Below, piece by piece: positions 1-5,954 of a stretch of DNA of 6,908 bases. A program made the position numbers and the translations under genes. The stretch lies in assembly GCA_009691925.1 (NCBI GenBank), contig SIAG01000223.1, positions 1 through 6,908 on the forward strand. The letters run 5' to 3'. Below the pieces are notes generated by a model. That model was not told where the DNA came from. It did no database searches and worked only from the letters and a program-made list of their open reading frames with translations. The stretch comes from Planctomycetaceae bacterium (GTDB lineage: Bacteria > Planctomycetota > Planctomycetia > Pirellulales > UBA1268). The first letter of the stretch is position 1; each line of letters starts with the position of its first letter.

Positions 1-116
1 ATCGTGACGCGCCGCCGCTGGCGAATCTGTACGTCAGTCTGCTCCAGCGACTGGGCGTCGAAACCGACCGTTTCGCGAGCTCCACCGGCACCCTCCGCGG
101 TCTCGAGGCCGCCTGA
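1..116 (+). CDS. C-terminal end of a DUF1552-like protein (5' end outside the window)
   Basis: An open frame enters from the left edge (first full codon at base 3) and stops at TGA 114-116, giving 37 residues. The visible end reads PLANLYVSLLQRLGVETDRF followed by ASSTGTLRGLEAA. I recognise this as the typical C-terminus of planctomycete DUF1552 proteins, where an 'xPLxNLyvslLqrlGvetdrFadStGtL' ending is conserved. Full-length members are several hundred residues and usually carry a Tat-like signal and a metal-site-like HxxSHH region; none of that is in view here. In planctomycetes these genes commonly sit beside DUF1592/DUF1588/DUF1585 cytochrome-like genes, which would lie to the left. Its biochemical role is not established. 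The gene converges on the ABC operon with only 22 bases between the two stop codons, and there is no obvious terminator in that gap. The family call comes from recall of a motif in a short fragment. Confidence 0.7.
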   Translation, partial: RDAPPLANLYVSLLQRLGVETDRFASSTGTLRGLEAA

Positions 117-138
117 CGCATCCCGGGGCCTCGGCCGG

Positions 139-2667
139 TCATTCGCTCGACACGGCCTCGAGAAGGTCGATCCGCGCCGCCCGACGGGCGGGGATCCAGG
201 CGGCCAGGGCCGTGACCACGACGGCGGCGAGCATGTTGGCGAGGATCACCGTCGGCCGGAGCGTCGAGCGGATCGGATGGCCGAGGAGGGGCTGGCTGGC
301 GATCTGGATGAACAGCGCGGTCGTCAGGCCGGCGATGAGACCGATGACGGCGCCGGAGAGTCCGAGGAGAACGCTCTCGAGGACGACCACCCCGGTCACC
401 TGTCGGCTCGTCATGCCGACCGCCCGCAGGAGCCCGAGCGTGCGCCGCTGCTCCAGGACGTTCATCGTCACGGTGTTGGCGACGCCGAGGCTCCCCACCA
501 GAAACCCGAGCCCGAGGATCGCCCACAGCGACCCGACCACCCCGTTGACGATCCCGTCGACGAAGCGTTTCACATCGGTGAAGCTGCGGAGGAGCATCCC
601 GCGCCCGTCGGCGATCGCCTGGAGCGGCGCGCGGAGCGCGGCAGCCTCCCCCGGCTTGGCCGTGACGAGGATCACGTCGGCCGATTCCAGCCCGAAGAGC
701 CGTTTGGCGGCATCCCGGCGGAGGATGAGCGACGCCCCACCCGAGGTGTAATCGACGACGAGGGCCGCTACGCGGACCTTCGTCTTCCGACCGAAGACCT
801 CGACGGCGAGGACGTCGCCGGCGACGAGCCCGAGCCGGCGGGCGAGCACCGTCCCGGCGACCGCCTCGCCCCGGGCGAGGGCCGCCCGGACGGTCGCTTC
901 ATCGGCACCCACCGGGTCCAGCGGGAGCGGGGCGTCATCCGGCACGTCGCGGGCCACGATCACGCACGCCCCCCCGGCGACTCGGCCGGCAGCGATGCCG
1001 ATGACGTCGATCCGGTCGACGCCGCCGATCGCCCGGAGATCCTCCTCGGCGGAGCGCGGACCGTCGCCGCCGCCTTCGGCAGCCGCGCTCATCGTCCCGG
1101 CGGGGGTCATCACCCAATCGGCGCGCATCAGCCGGGCATACCAGCCGCGGATGTCCTCGACGTTGTCGCGGATCGCATGCCCCAATCCGATGCCGTTGCT
1201 GACCGCGACGACGAGCACGCCGGTGGTCAGGGCCGTCCGCACCGGCTGGCGGAGGATCTGCGCGAGGGCCAACTCACGCTCGATCCGGAAACGGCGCGGC
1301 ACGAGGGCGGCACAGGCGCGGGCGATCGGCGGCAGGATCACCGGCGTCATCGCCACGAACGACAACAACATCGCGATCCCGGCCGGCACGGCCGCCCGTG
1401 GCGGCAACTTCTCGAGGATCACCAGCCCGAGCATGCCCGTCGCAAACGCCCACAGAACGAGTGCCGCCCCGACGAACCTCCAGGGGATGCCGGGGGAGGG
1501 GGGAGGAGGGGCATTGGCGAGCCCCTCCAGCGGGTCGACGGCGGCCGCCTGCCGCGCCGGCCACCACGCCGCCGCCACGGCCACGAGGATCCCCATCAGC
1601 GCCGACAGCGGGATGATGGCAGGATGGACGACGAGCCCTGTGAAGGGGGCCTGGAGCGAGCGGGAGATCCCCGCCGCGATCGGCCGCGCGGCCGCCAGCC
1701 CGGCCGCGACACCGATCGCTGCCCCGACGGCGCCCAGCAGCGCCGACTCCATCGTGATCATGCGCCGGATCTGCCGGCCACTCGCCCCGAGGAGCCGCAC
1801 CAGCGACAACGACCGGCGGCGTTCCGTGACGTTCATCAGCATGGCGTTGCCGACGATGAACCAACTCATCGCCACCGTCAGGCCGGTGACGAAATCGAGC
1901 CCCAGGTCGGCCGAATGCATGACGTCCTCGGCCATGGCGGCCCGCCCGGCAGGGATCTCGGCGACGAGGGTCTCGGGGAGGAGTTTCCCCGCGGCCTCGA
2001 CGACCCCCTTCCGGTCAGCCGCGGGGGTGAGGGCGACCCGGACCCGATCGACCAGGCCGAGGGCGTTGGACATGTCCTCGAGCGCGGCGATGTCGAGGAC
2101 GACCCCCGCCCCCTCACCGAACCAGCGGAGCGACGTCGGCACCGCGAGGCCGACGACGGTCATCCGCCGCACCCCGCGCCGGGCGAAGAACAGGATCTCG
2201 TCGTCGACGACCTTGCCGAGACTGCGGGCGAGATTCTCGTCGAGGACGACCTCATCGATCGCCGTGCAGGCCCGCCCCGCCGAGAGCTCGAGCATGCCGA
2301 TGGCGACGAGCCGTTCGGCGTCGACCCCGACGGCGATCTCGCGGACCCGTTTCTCCCCCACCCGCAGGAGCGTGGGCCGGTAAAAGAGCGGCACGACCGC
2401 CCGGACGCCGGGGATCCCCGCCAGCGCCGGCACGTCGCTGGCCTCGAAACGCCCCCCCGCTCTGGAGAGGATATCGACCGCCGGGACCCCTTCGATCGCC
2501 GACGTCAGTGACTTGTACCCGACGCGGGAGGCATCGGCCGACACCCACGTGGCGACGACGGCCCCCACGGCCACAGCGACGCTGAAGATTGTCGCCAGCG
2601 CCCTGCCGGGCCGGCGCGTCCACTGCCGGACAAGCAGCCGGCGCAGCTCGAACACGCCGAGACTCAT
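139..2667 (-). CDS. ABC transporter permease, two FtsX domains (YbbP-like architecture)
   Basis: This is an 842-residue inner-membrane permease in two homologous halves. Visible order: a helix at about 24-44, a first periplasmic MacB_PCD-like region at about 45-255, and FtsX domain 1 (helices near 258-280, 304-330 and 350-370). It continues with a Pro-rich linker (APPPPSP, about 386-392), two helices at about 396-418 and 426-448, another at about 477-497, a second periplasmic region at about 498-710, and FtsX domain 2 (from about 712). Both FtsX domains carry the cytoplasmic coupling motif, ERRRSLSLVRLLGASGRQ (282-299) and EQRRTLGLLRAVGMTSRQ (739-756). Both end in a PAR(Q/R)AA motif followed by an acidic-L ending. 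About ten helices and this length fit YbbP/BceB-like type VII ABC permeases rather than four-helix MacB. Members often act on periplasmic or membrane substrates by mechanotransmission; the substrate here is unknown. The ATG overlaps the ATPase stop codon (ATGA), and a GGAAGGAAG ribosome site lies a few bases upstream, so translational coupling is likely. Confidence 0.93.
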   Translation of the reverse strand: MSLGVFELRRLLVRQWTRRPGRALATIFSVAVAVGAVVATWVSADASRVGYKSLTSAIEGVPAVDILSRAGGRFEASDVPALAGIPGVRAVVPLFYRPTLLRVGEKRVREIAVGVDAERLVAIGMLELSAGRACTAIDEVVLDENLARSLGKVVDDEILFFARRGVRRMTVVGLAVPTSLRWFGEGAGVVLDIAALEDMSNALGLVDRVRVALTPAADRKGVVEAAGKLLPETLVAEIPAGRAAMAEDVMHSADLGLDFVTGLTVAMSWFIVGNAMLMNVTERRRSLSLVRLLGASGRQIRRMITMESALLGAVGAAIGVAAGLAAARPIAAGISRSLQAPFTGLVVHPAIIPLSALMGILVAVAAAWWPARQAAAVDPLEGLANAPPPPSPGIPWRFVGAALVLWAFATGMLGLVILEKLPPRAAVPAGIAMLLSFVAMTPVILPPIARACAALVPRRFRIERELALAQILRQPVRTALTTGVLVVAVSNGIGLGHAIRDNVEDIRGWYARLMRADWVMTPAGTMSAAAEGGGDGPRSAEEDLRAIGGVDRIDVIGIAAGRVAGGACVIVARDVPDDAPLPLDPVGADEATVRAALARGEAVAGTVLARRLGLVAGDVLAVEVFGRKTKVRVAALVVDYTSGGASLILRRDAAKRLFGLESADVILVTAKPGEAAALRAPLQAIADGRGMLLRSFTDVKRFVDGIVNGVVGSLWAILGLGFLVGSLGVANTVTMNVLEQRRTLGLLRAVGMTSRQVTGVVVLESVLLGLSGAVIGLIAGLTTALFIQIASQPLLGHPIRSTLRPTVILANMLAAVVVTALAAWIPARRAARIDLLEAVSSE

Positions 2668-3446
2668 CGGCGCTTCCTTCCGGGCCGTTTGCCACCACCG
2701 CTGCCGTTCGATCCCGGGGCCTGGCGGGGGACCGGCGGGCGACCGGGGCTGTCGGGCTGGAGGGTGTCGGAGATGATCCGACCGTCGGCCATGCGGATGC
2801 AGCGGCCCGCCTCGGCGGCGATCCCCGGATCGTGGGTCACCAGGACGACCGTCTGGGCATGGTCGGCGACGATTGATCGGAGCAATTCGACGACACGGCG
2901 CGAGTTCTCGGAATCGAGGGCTCCGGTCGGCTCGTCGGCAAGGACGATCGCCGGCGCGGTGACCAGCGCCCGGGCGATCGCCCCGCGCTGCTGCTCACCG
3001 CCGGAGAGGGCATCGGGACGGTGGTCGGCGCGGTGCCCCATGCCGACGGTCTCGAGCGCGGCGCGGGCGGCCGCGTCACAGCGGGATTCGGGGATGCCGT
3101 CGAGCACCAGCGGCAGGCCAACATTCTCGACCAACGACAATTCGGGAAGGAGGTTGTAGCGTTGGAAGACGAAGCCGATCCGGCGCCGCCGAACAATCGC
3201 GAGGTCGTCGTCGCCGAGGGCCGCCAGATCGACCCCCTCCAGCAGCACCCTCCCGGCGGTCGGCCGGGTAATGCCACCGAGAAGGTGGAGGAGCGTACTC
3301 TTCCCCGACCCCGAGGCCCCGGTGATCGCCACGAACTCCCCCGGCTCGATCTCGACATCGACATCACGGATCGCCATCACGCCCGCTGTCGATCCGGCGG
3401 CGGCGCCGAAGGTCTTCTCGAGGTGTACGGCCCGGAGGATCGCCAC
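2664..3446 (-). CDS. ABC transporter ATP-binding protein (LolD/MacB/YbbA family)
   Basis: This 260-residue cytoplasmic ATPase energises the downstream permease. All nucleotide-binding motifs are present in order: Walker A GASGSGKST (43-51), Q-loop Q95 in FVFQRYNLLPELSLVENV, signature LSGGEQQRGAIARAL (147-161), Walker B IVLADEPT (167-174), D-loop ALDSE and H-loop H205 in LVTHDP. The FQ.YNLLP.L...ENV block is typical of the LolD/MacB/FtsE-like group that partners FtsX permeases. One small departure is Gly at the position after QQR in the signature, where Val is usual. The family normally ends near residue 225-230; here a basic, Pro/Gly-rich tail (about 231-260, ending GGKRPGRKRR) extends it. 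The start is GTG, chosen because MAILRAVHLEKTF gives the usual family N-terminus. The upstream GGGGGA sequence that could serve as ribosome site is locked in a hairpin. It is the first gene of a two-gene operon and is divergent from the TolC-like gene. Confidence 0.95.
   Translation of the reverse strand: MAILRAVHLEKTFGAAAGSTAGVMAIRDVDVEIEPGEFVAITGASGSGKSTLLHLLGGITRPTAGRVLLEGVDLAALGDDDLAIVRRRRIGFVFQRYNLLPELSLVENVGLPLVLDGIPESRCDAAARAALETVGMGHRADHRPDALSGGEQQRGAIARALVTAPAIVLADEPTGALDSENSRRVVELLRSIVADHAQTVVLVTHDPGIAAEAGRCIRMADGRIISDTLQPDSPGRPPVPRQAPGSNGSGGGKRPGRKRR
2673..2681 (-). promoter_or_regulatory. Ribosome binding site of the permease gene
   Basis: Read on the minus strand this is GGAAGGAAG. 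It lies inside the last codons of the ATPase gene and ends 5 bases before the permease ATG. It supports the ATG at 2667 as the true start, and with the ATGA overlap it points to coupled translation of the two ABC subunits. Confidence 0.6.
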
Positions 3447-3668
3447 GGTGTCACGTCCCCCGGTTCGGGGACGGCCTGGAGGGAAGGGGAAGCAGAGGTG
3501 ATCTGGAGAACCGGACGATCAATGTACCCAAACCCCCAGCGCGCTGTGATCCCAAACGAGCCGACCGTTCCGGTGCGGTTTTCTGTAGCGATCAGGCAAC
3601 GAGTGACGAATCTTCCGGATGTGCCTCCGGCGGACCGCATCGCCCCGATCACGCACCTGGACTCCGCC
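3447..3668. promoter_or_regulatory. Divergent intergenic region between the ABC operon and the TolC-like gene
   Basis: These 222 bases separate two divergent starts (GTG at 3446 on minus, ATG at 3669 on plus), so promoters for both units must lie here or overlap the coding ends. I find no convincing -35/-10 pair for either direction. Visible structure: a 6-bp hairpin at 3455-3472, a 10-base perfect palindrome CAGCGCGCTG at 3537-3546 near the middle, and a 5-bp stem CCGGA/TCCGG at 3615-3630 in the probable leader of the TolC-like gene. A shared regulator acting here would control both units, but none is encoded in the window. Confidence 0.5.
3455..3472 (-). promoter_or_regulatory. Leader hairpin at the ATPase start codon
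   Basis: GTCCCC (3455-3460) and GGGGAC (3467-3472) form a perfect 6-bp GC-rich stem with a 6-base loop. On the minus strand it ends 8 bases before the GTG start of the ATPase. The only purine-rich Shine-Dalgarno-like stretch for that start (GGGGGAC) lies in its loop and 3' arm. The structure could reduce initiation of the ABC operon; the pairing is seen, the effect is inferred. Confidence 0.4.
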
Positions 3669-5504
3669 ATGTCTCCCCAAACACGATGCTCCCCCCCCCT
3701 CGCCCTGTTGGTCGCCCTCGCCAGCGGCTTCCCGCTGGCCGCAGCGGAGGAAGCCTCCTGGCCGCGGCCGGCGGGTGCCCCGATGCAACTCCCCTCGTCG
3801 GACCTGCCGTTGGCGGTGACGCCGGATGACGGCCTCGTCGACGGCCTCCCGATGGAGGGCCTCGTTCCCTCCCCGCGGACGCTCGAGGAGTTTGTCGCCC
3901 TGGCGGAACGGAGCCACCCGCGGATGCTCGCCGCCCGCGCTACCGTCGAGGCCGCGCGCGGGAAGGCCGTGCAAGCCCGGCTCTATCCGAATCCGGTGAT
4001 CGCTGGCTTCAGCCCGCAGATCGCCGGTCCGGAGAGCCAGTGGAGCGGCACGGTGGCCCAGGACCTCGTCACCGGCGGCAAGCTCCGGCTCCAGCAGCAG
4101 GCCGCGATCCGCGACATCCAACGGACTGAGTACGAACTGATCCGGGCCCGCTTCGACGTCCTCCGCGGAGTTCGCCACAGCTACTACCAGCTCCTCGTCG
4201 CCCAGCGCCGGATCGAGATCTACAAACTCCTCCTCGACATCGCCAAACGTTCCTACGAGATCGGCCGTCAGCTCGCCGAGGCTGGGGAGGGGACAAAGGC
4301 CGACGTTCTCTTCTGGAGCATCGAGCGCGACCGAGCCGAGGTGCGGATTCTGAATGCGACGGTGTTCATCGAGACCGGGCGCCGCGAGCTCGCCGCCGCG
4401 ATCGGCCTGCCGCGGGTCGACATCGAGCGACTCGAGGCCGATCTCTTCCAGGAGCTCCCCAACTTCGACCTCAAGGAGCTTCAGGAAGCGGTCGTCCGCA
4501 GCAATGCCCTGCCGCGCGCCGCAGAGGCGCGGGTCGCCGGCAACCAATGGGCCCTCGAGCGGGCCGTTGTCCAACCGATCCCGAACGTGAATCTGATGGG
4601 AGGCTACCAGCGGCAGGTCGGCATCCCCGCCCAGGATCAGGGGCTCGCCCAAGTCATGATGTCGGTCCCCCTCTTCGACCGCAATCAGGGGAACATCCGC
4701 GCCGCCCGCGCCGACATCGCCACGGCGCGGGCCAGCCTGCGGATGGTGGAGCTCGACCTCGCCACGCAGACCGCCCAGGCGGTGGCCGCCTACCGGACCT
4801 CGCAGCGGCTCGTCGATTGGTATGAGGAATACATCCTTCCCAAGGCCCGAGAGACCGTAACGCTCACGCAAACGCTTTACGCCCGCGGCGAGGTGACGTT
4901 CTTGAGCCTGCTGCAGGCGCAGAAGATCCTCACCGAAACGGAGCTGGCCTACGTCGACGCCCAAGCCGAACGCTGGACCGGCGCCGTGGCGATCGCCGAT
5001 CTGCTCCAGCTCGAACAGTTCCCCCCCCGGGCCGACGCGCCAGCCGCGCAGCCGATGGGAGAACCGACAGCGCGCCCGGAGGAGGTACCGGCCCCGGCCG
5101 TCAAGAAGCCGGATGCGGGCGCCGCCAAGCCGACCGGCACGGAGAAGCCCGCGGCAGCTCCCGCGGCATCACCGGCTGCGCCCCCGGGCAGCAGCCCCCC
5201 ATCCCCCGTGGGGCGTCCGGCCGTGCCACCGGCCAAGGGTGTTCTGCCCCCGCAGCCGACCGCGCCGGCAGCGGCAGGGATCCCGTCGCGAGGGCAGGGG
5301 GAGGTGCCGCTGACGTCGGCCAACCCTCTGCCATCGGCCACCGTGACCCTGGTGGGGGGCGTGCGTGAGGCCTCTGGCCCAGACACATCGCCCCGCGCTC
5401 AAGACCCCGCTGCGGCTTCGCAGCAGCCGCCGAAACGCCGTGGGCTGATGGCCCTCATCCCTGACGCCTACCTTCCCGGCCGGGGTGCCGCCCCCCGACG
5501 GTAG
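3669..5504 (+). CDS. TolC/CzcC-type outer-membrane efflux protein with a Pro/Ala-rich C-terminal tail
   Basis: This 611-residue protein would form a trimeric outer-membrane and periplasmic channel. The frame is open further upstream, but the ATG at 3669 places a signal peptide at the N-terminus: Arg6, hydrophobic LALLVALASGFPLAAA at about 11-26, and likely cleavage after AAA before EE (26/27). No strong ribosome site precedes it (only CTGGAC), so the start rests mainly on the signal peptide. Two OEP repeats follow. Repeat 1 is about 72-250, including YPNPVIAGFSPQ, the VTGGKLRLQQQ segment and long coiled-coil helices. Repeat 2 is about 270-450, including IPNVNLMGGYQRQ, VPLFDRNQGNI, and RGEVTFLSLLQAQKILTETE. 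The VPLFDRNQGNI block is typical of CzcC/CusC-like heavy-metal or RND-type outer-membrane factors. Residues about 452-611 are a Pro/Ala/Gly-rich low-complexity tail ending in a short basic and hydrophobic segment (KRRGLMALIPDAYLPGR), not part of the usual family. No adaptor or RND pump gene adjoins it; the nearest pump is the divergent ABC pair. The substrate is unknown. Confidence 0.9.
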   Translation: MSPQTRCSPPLALLVALASGFPLAAAEEASWPRPAGAPMQLPSSDLPLAVTPDDGLVDGLPMEGLVPSPRTLEEFVALAERSHPRMLAARATVEAARGKAVQARLYPNPVIAGFSPQIAGPESQWSGTVAQDLVTGGKLRLQQQAAIRDIQRTEYELIRARFDVLRGVRHSYYQLLVAQRRIEIYKLLLDIAKRSYEIGRQLAEAGEGTKADVLFWSIERDRAEVRILNATVFIETGRRELAAAIGLPRVDIERLEADLFQELPNFDLKELQEAVVRSNALPRAAEARVAGNQWALERAVVQPIPNVNLMGGYQRQVGIPAQDQGLAQVMMSVPLFDRNQGNIRAARADIATARASLRMVELDLATQTAQAVAAYRTSQRLVDWYEEYILPKARETVTLTQTLYARGEVTFLSLLQAQKILTETELAYVDAQAERWTGAVAIADLLQLEQFPPRADAPAAQPMGEPTARPEEVPAPAVKKPDAGAAKPTGTEKPAAAPAASPAAPPGSSPPSPVGRPAVPPAKGVLPPQPTAPAAAGIPSRGQGEVPLTSANPLPSATVTLVGGVREASGPDTSPRAQDPAAASQQPPKRRGLMALIPDAYLPGRGAAPRR

Positions 5505-5505
5505 C

Positions 5506-5540
5506 GGGGACAGGAAGTGAGAGTCCCGGGTTTTCCCCGG
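5506..5540 (+). terminator. GC-rich hairpins just after the TolC-like gene, possible terminator
   Basis: Two overlapping stems follow the TAG stop directly: GGGAC (5507-5511) with GTCCC (5523-5527), and CCGGG (5526-5530) with CCCGG (5536-5540) around a TTTTC loop. They share two bases, so they compete. Neither is followed by a T-run, so a classical intrinsic terminator is not supported. The position is the main argument. Confidence 0.25.
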
Positions 5541-5552
5541 AGTGGACCGGGT

Positions 5553-5684
5553 GTGCAGCAGCGCCCCAACTCGAAATCCAACGCTCTGTCCTCGGACCTA
5601 GCCGAGGTTGTCGCCGTCTGGCACCGCCTGCCCGCTGCAGTCCGGGCTGGGATCGTGGCCACGGTGCGGGCCTCGGGAGGGTAA
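5553..5684 (+). pseudogene. C-terminal remnant resembling a planctomycete site-specific integrase
   Basis: The frame ending at TAA 5682-5684 reads VQQRPNSKSNALSSDLAE, then VVAVWHRLPAAVRAGIV, ATVRASGG and stop. The pattern 'DLxxVVxxWxxLPxAVRAGIVAxVRAA' followed by stop is one I associate with the variable C-terminal tail of tyrosine-recombinase-type integrases in planctomycetes. The catalytic domain (R...HxxR...Y) is absent: the frame runs back without a start of its own directly into the TAG of the TolC-like gene. If the reading is right, this is the last roughly 43 codons of a deleted integrase gene, left when an element was lost or when the TolC-like gene was joined here. The alternative is chance resemblance in a GC-rich intergenic stretch. 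The translation is certain; the family call is moderate recall. Confidence 0.4.
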
Positions 5685-5772
5685 GGCCGGGTTGAGGGAC
5701 GAGCGATCGGGAGCTGCCCCAAAAATCTTGATCGGCATACTTCATCGCCAATGGCAGGCCTGAACCTCATCG

Positions 5773-5791
5773 CCGGGCACTCATCGCCCGG
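5773..5791. other. Small GC-rich stem-loop in the intergenic region
   Basis: CCGGGC (5773-5778) pairs perfectly with GCCCGG (5786-5791) around a 7-base loop. There is no T-run on either side, so no terminator call is made. The octamer TCATCGCC occurs three times nearby (5742-5749, 5767-5774, 5781-5788), and the last copy overlaps this loop. Confidence 0.3.
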
Positions 5792-5817
5792 GACGAGCCC
5801 TTTCCTGCGGCTGCCAC

Positions 5818-5842
5818 GCGGATTCAATTCCCTCCGCCGCCA
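5818..5842 (+). other. tRNA 3'-end-like fragment, possible remnant attachment site
   Basis: The segment has a canonical-looking T-loop TTCAATT (5823-5829), then CCCTC (T-stem 3' side), CGCCGCC (acceptor-like) and A at the discriminator position. The 5' side of the T-stem (GCGGA) matches CCCTC only partly, and CCA is not encoded. No D-arm, anticodon arm or 5' acceptor strand (GGCGGCG) is found upstream, so this is not a functional tRNA. Many tyrosine integrases recombine in tRNA 3' halves and leave such a stub, and an integrase-like tail lies 134 bases upstream. Chance similarity remains possible. Confidence 0.3.
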
Positions 5843-5852
5843 AATTGAATCC
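5820..5852. repeat. Perfect 10-bp inverted repeat, operator or recombination-site candidate
   Basis: GGATTCAATT (5820-5829) and AATTGAATCC (5843-5852) are exact reverse complements separated by 13 bases, giving a 23-base centre-to-centre spacing of about two helical turns. The arms are AT-rich in a GC-rich setting. The right arm ends 17 bases before the candidate -35 box of the downstream gene. It could be bound by a dimeric regulator, form a hairpin, or be recombinase arms. Confidence 0.5.
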
Positions 5853-5869
5853 CACCTCGAACCGATTCC

Positions 5870-5898
5870 TTGACGGAAAAGAAAGCCTATCCTACGGT
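5870..5898 (+). promoter_or_regulatory. Candidate sigma70-type promoter of the repetitive secreted-type gene
   Basis: TTGACG (5870-5875, one mismatch to consensus) is followed after 17 bases by TACGGT (5893-5898), which keeps T1, A2 and T6 of TATAAT. The nearby TATCCT (5888-5893) looks more like a -10 but is only 12 bases from the -35. It would give a leader of about 50 bases before the GTG start. The -35 is good, the -10 weak. Confidence 0.35.
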
Positions 5899-5921
5899 GG
5901 ATTCCAAGAAGGGGGGTGTGC

Positions 5922-5935
5922 CCTCTCCTGAGAGG
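5922..5935 (+). promoter_or_regulatory. Leader stem-loop before the ribosome site
   Basis: CCTCT (5922-5926) pairs with AGAGG (5931-5935) around a CCTG tetraloop. It lies 6 bases upstream of the AAGGAG ribosome site of the next gene. It could stabilise the leader or affect translation; the role is inferred. Confidence 0.3.
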
Positions 5936-5941
5936 TCTTCC

Positions 5942-5947
5942 AAGGAG
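5942..5947 (+). promoter_or_regulatory. Shine-Dalgarno site that decides the GTG start at 5955
   Basis: AAGGAG lies 7 bases before GTG 5955-5957, an optimal spacing. It is the best ribosome site in the window and supports a GTG start over internal ATG codons. Confidence 0.7.
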
Positions 5948-5954
5948 AAGTCCA

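Noticed and set aside
117..138. Terminator in the convergent gap between the DUF1552-like gene and the permease
   Set aside because: Only a short GC-rich self-complementary stretch is present, with poor loop geometry and no T-run.
1492..1511. G-rich tract opposite the Pro-rich linker of the permease as a G-quadruplex
   Set aside because: It cannot supply four separated runs of three G with a loop between each, and it is explained by codons for APPPPSP.
4..2511. An 835-codon open frame on the plus strand opposite the permease gene
   Set aside because: Its translation is Asp/Arg/Pro/His-rich with no recognisable domain, and it is the mirror of the high-GC third-position bias of the real permease frame on the minus strand.
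3021..3668. Upstream extension of the TolC-like frame to a start at 3021
   Set aside because: It would overlap the ATPase gene on the other strand, and the extension is low-quality sequence; the ATG at 3669 puts a proper signal peptide at the N-terminus.
3519..4964. A 481-codon minus-strand frame opposite the TolC-like gene
   Set aside because: Composition is typical of an antisense shadow, and the plus-strand frame has full OEP motifs and a signal peptide.
5740..5842. A complete tRNA or tmRNA ending at 5842
   Set aside because: No matching 5' acceptor strand, D-arm or anticodon arm is present at tRNA distance, and no tag-encoding frame or 5' end is found at tmRNA distance.
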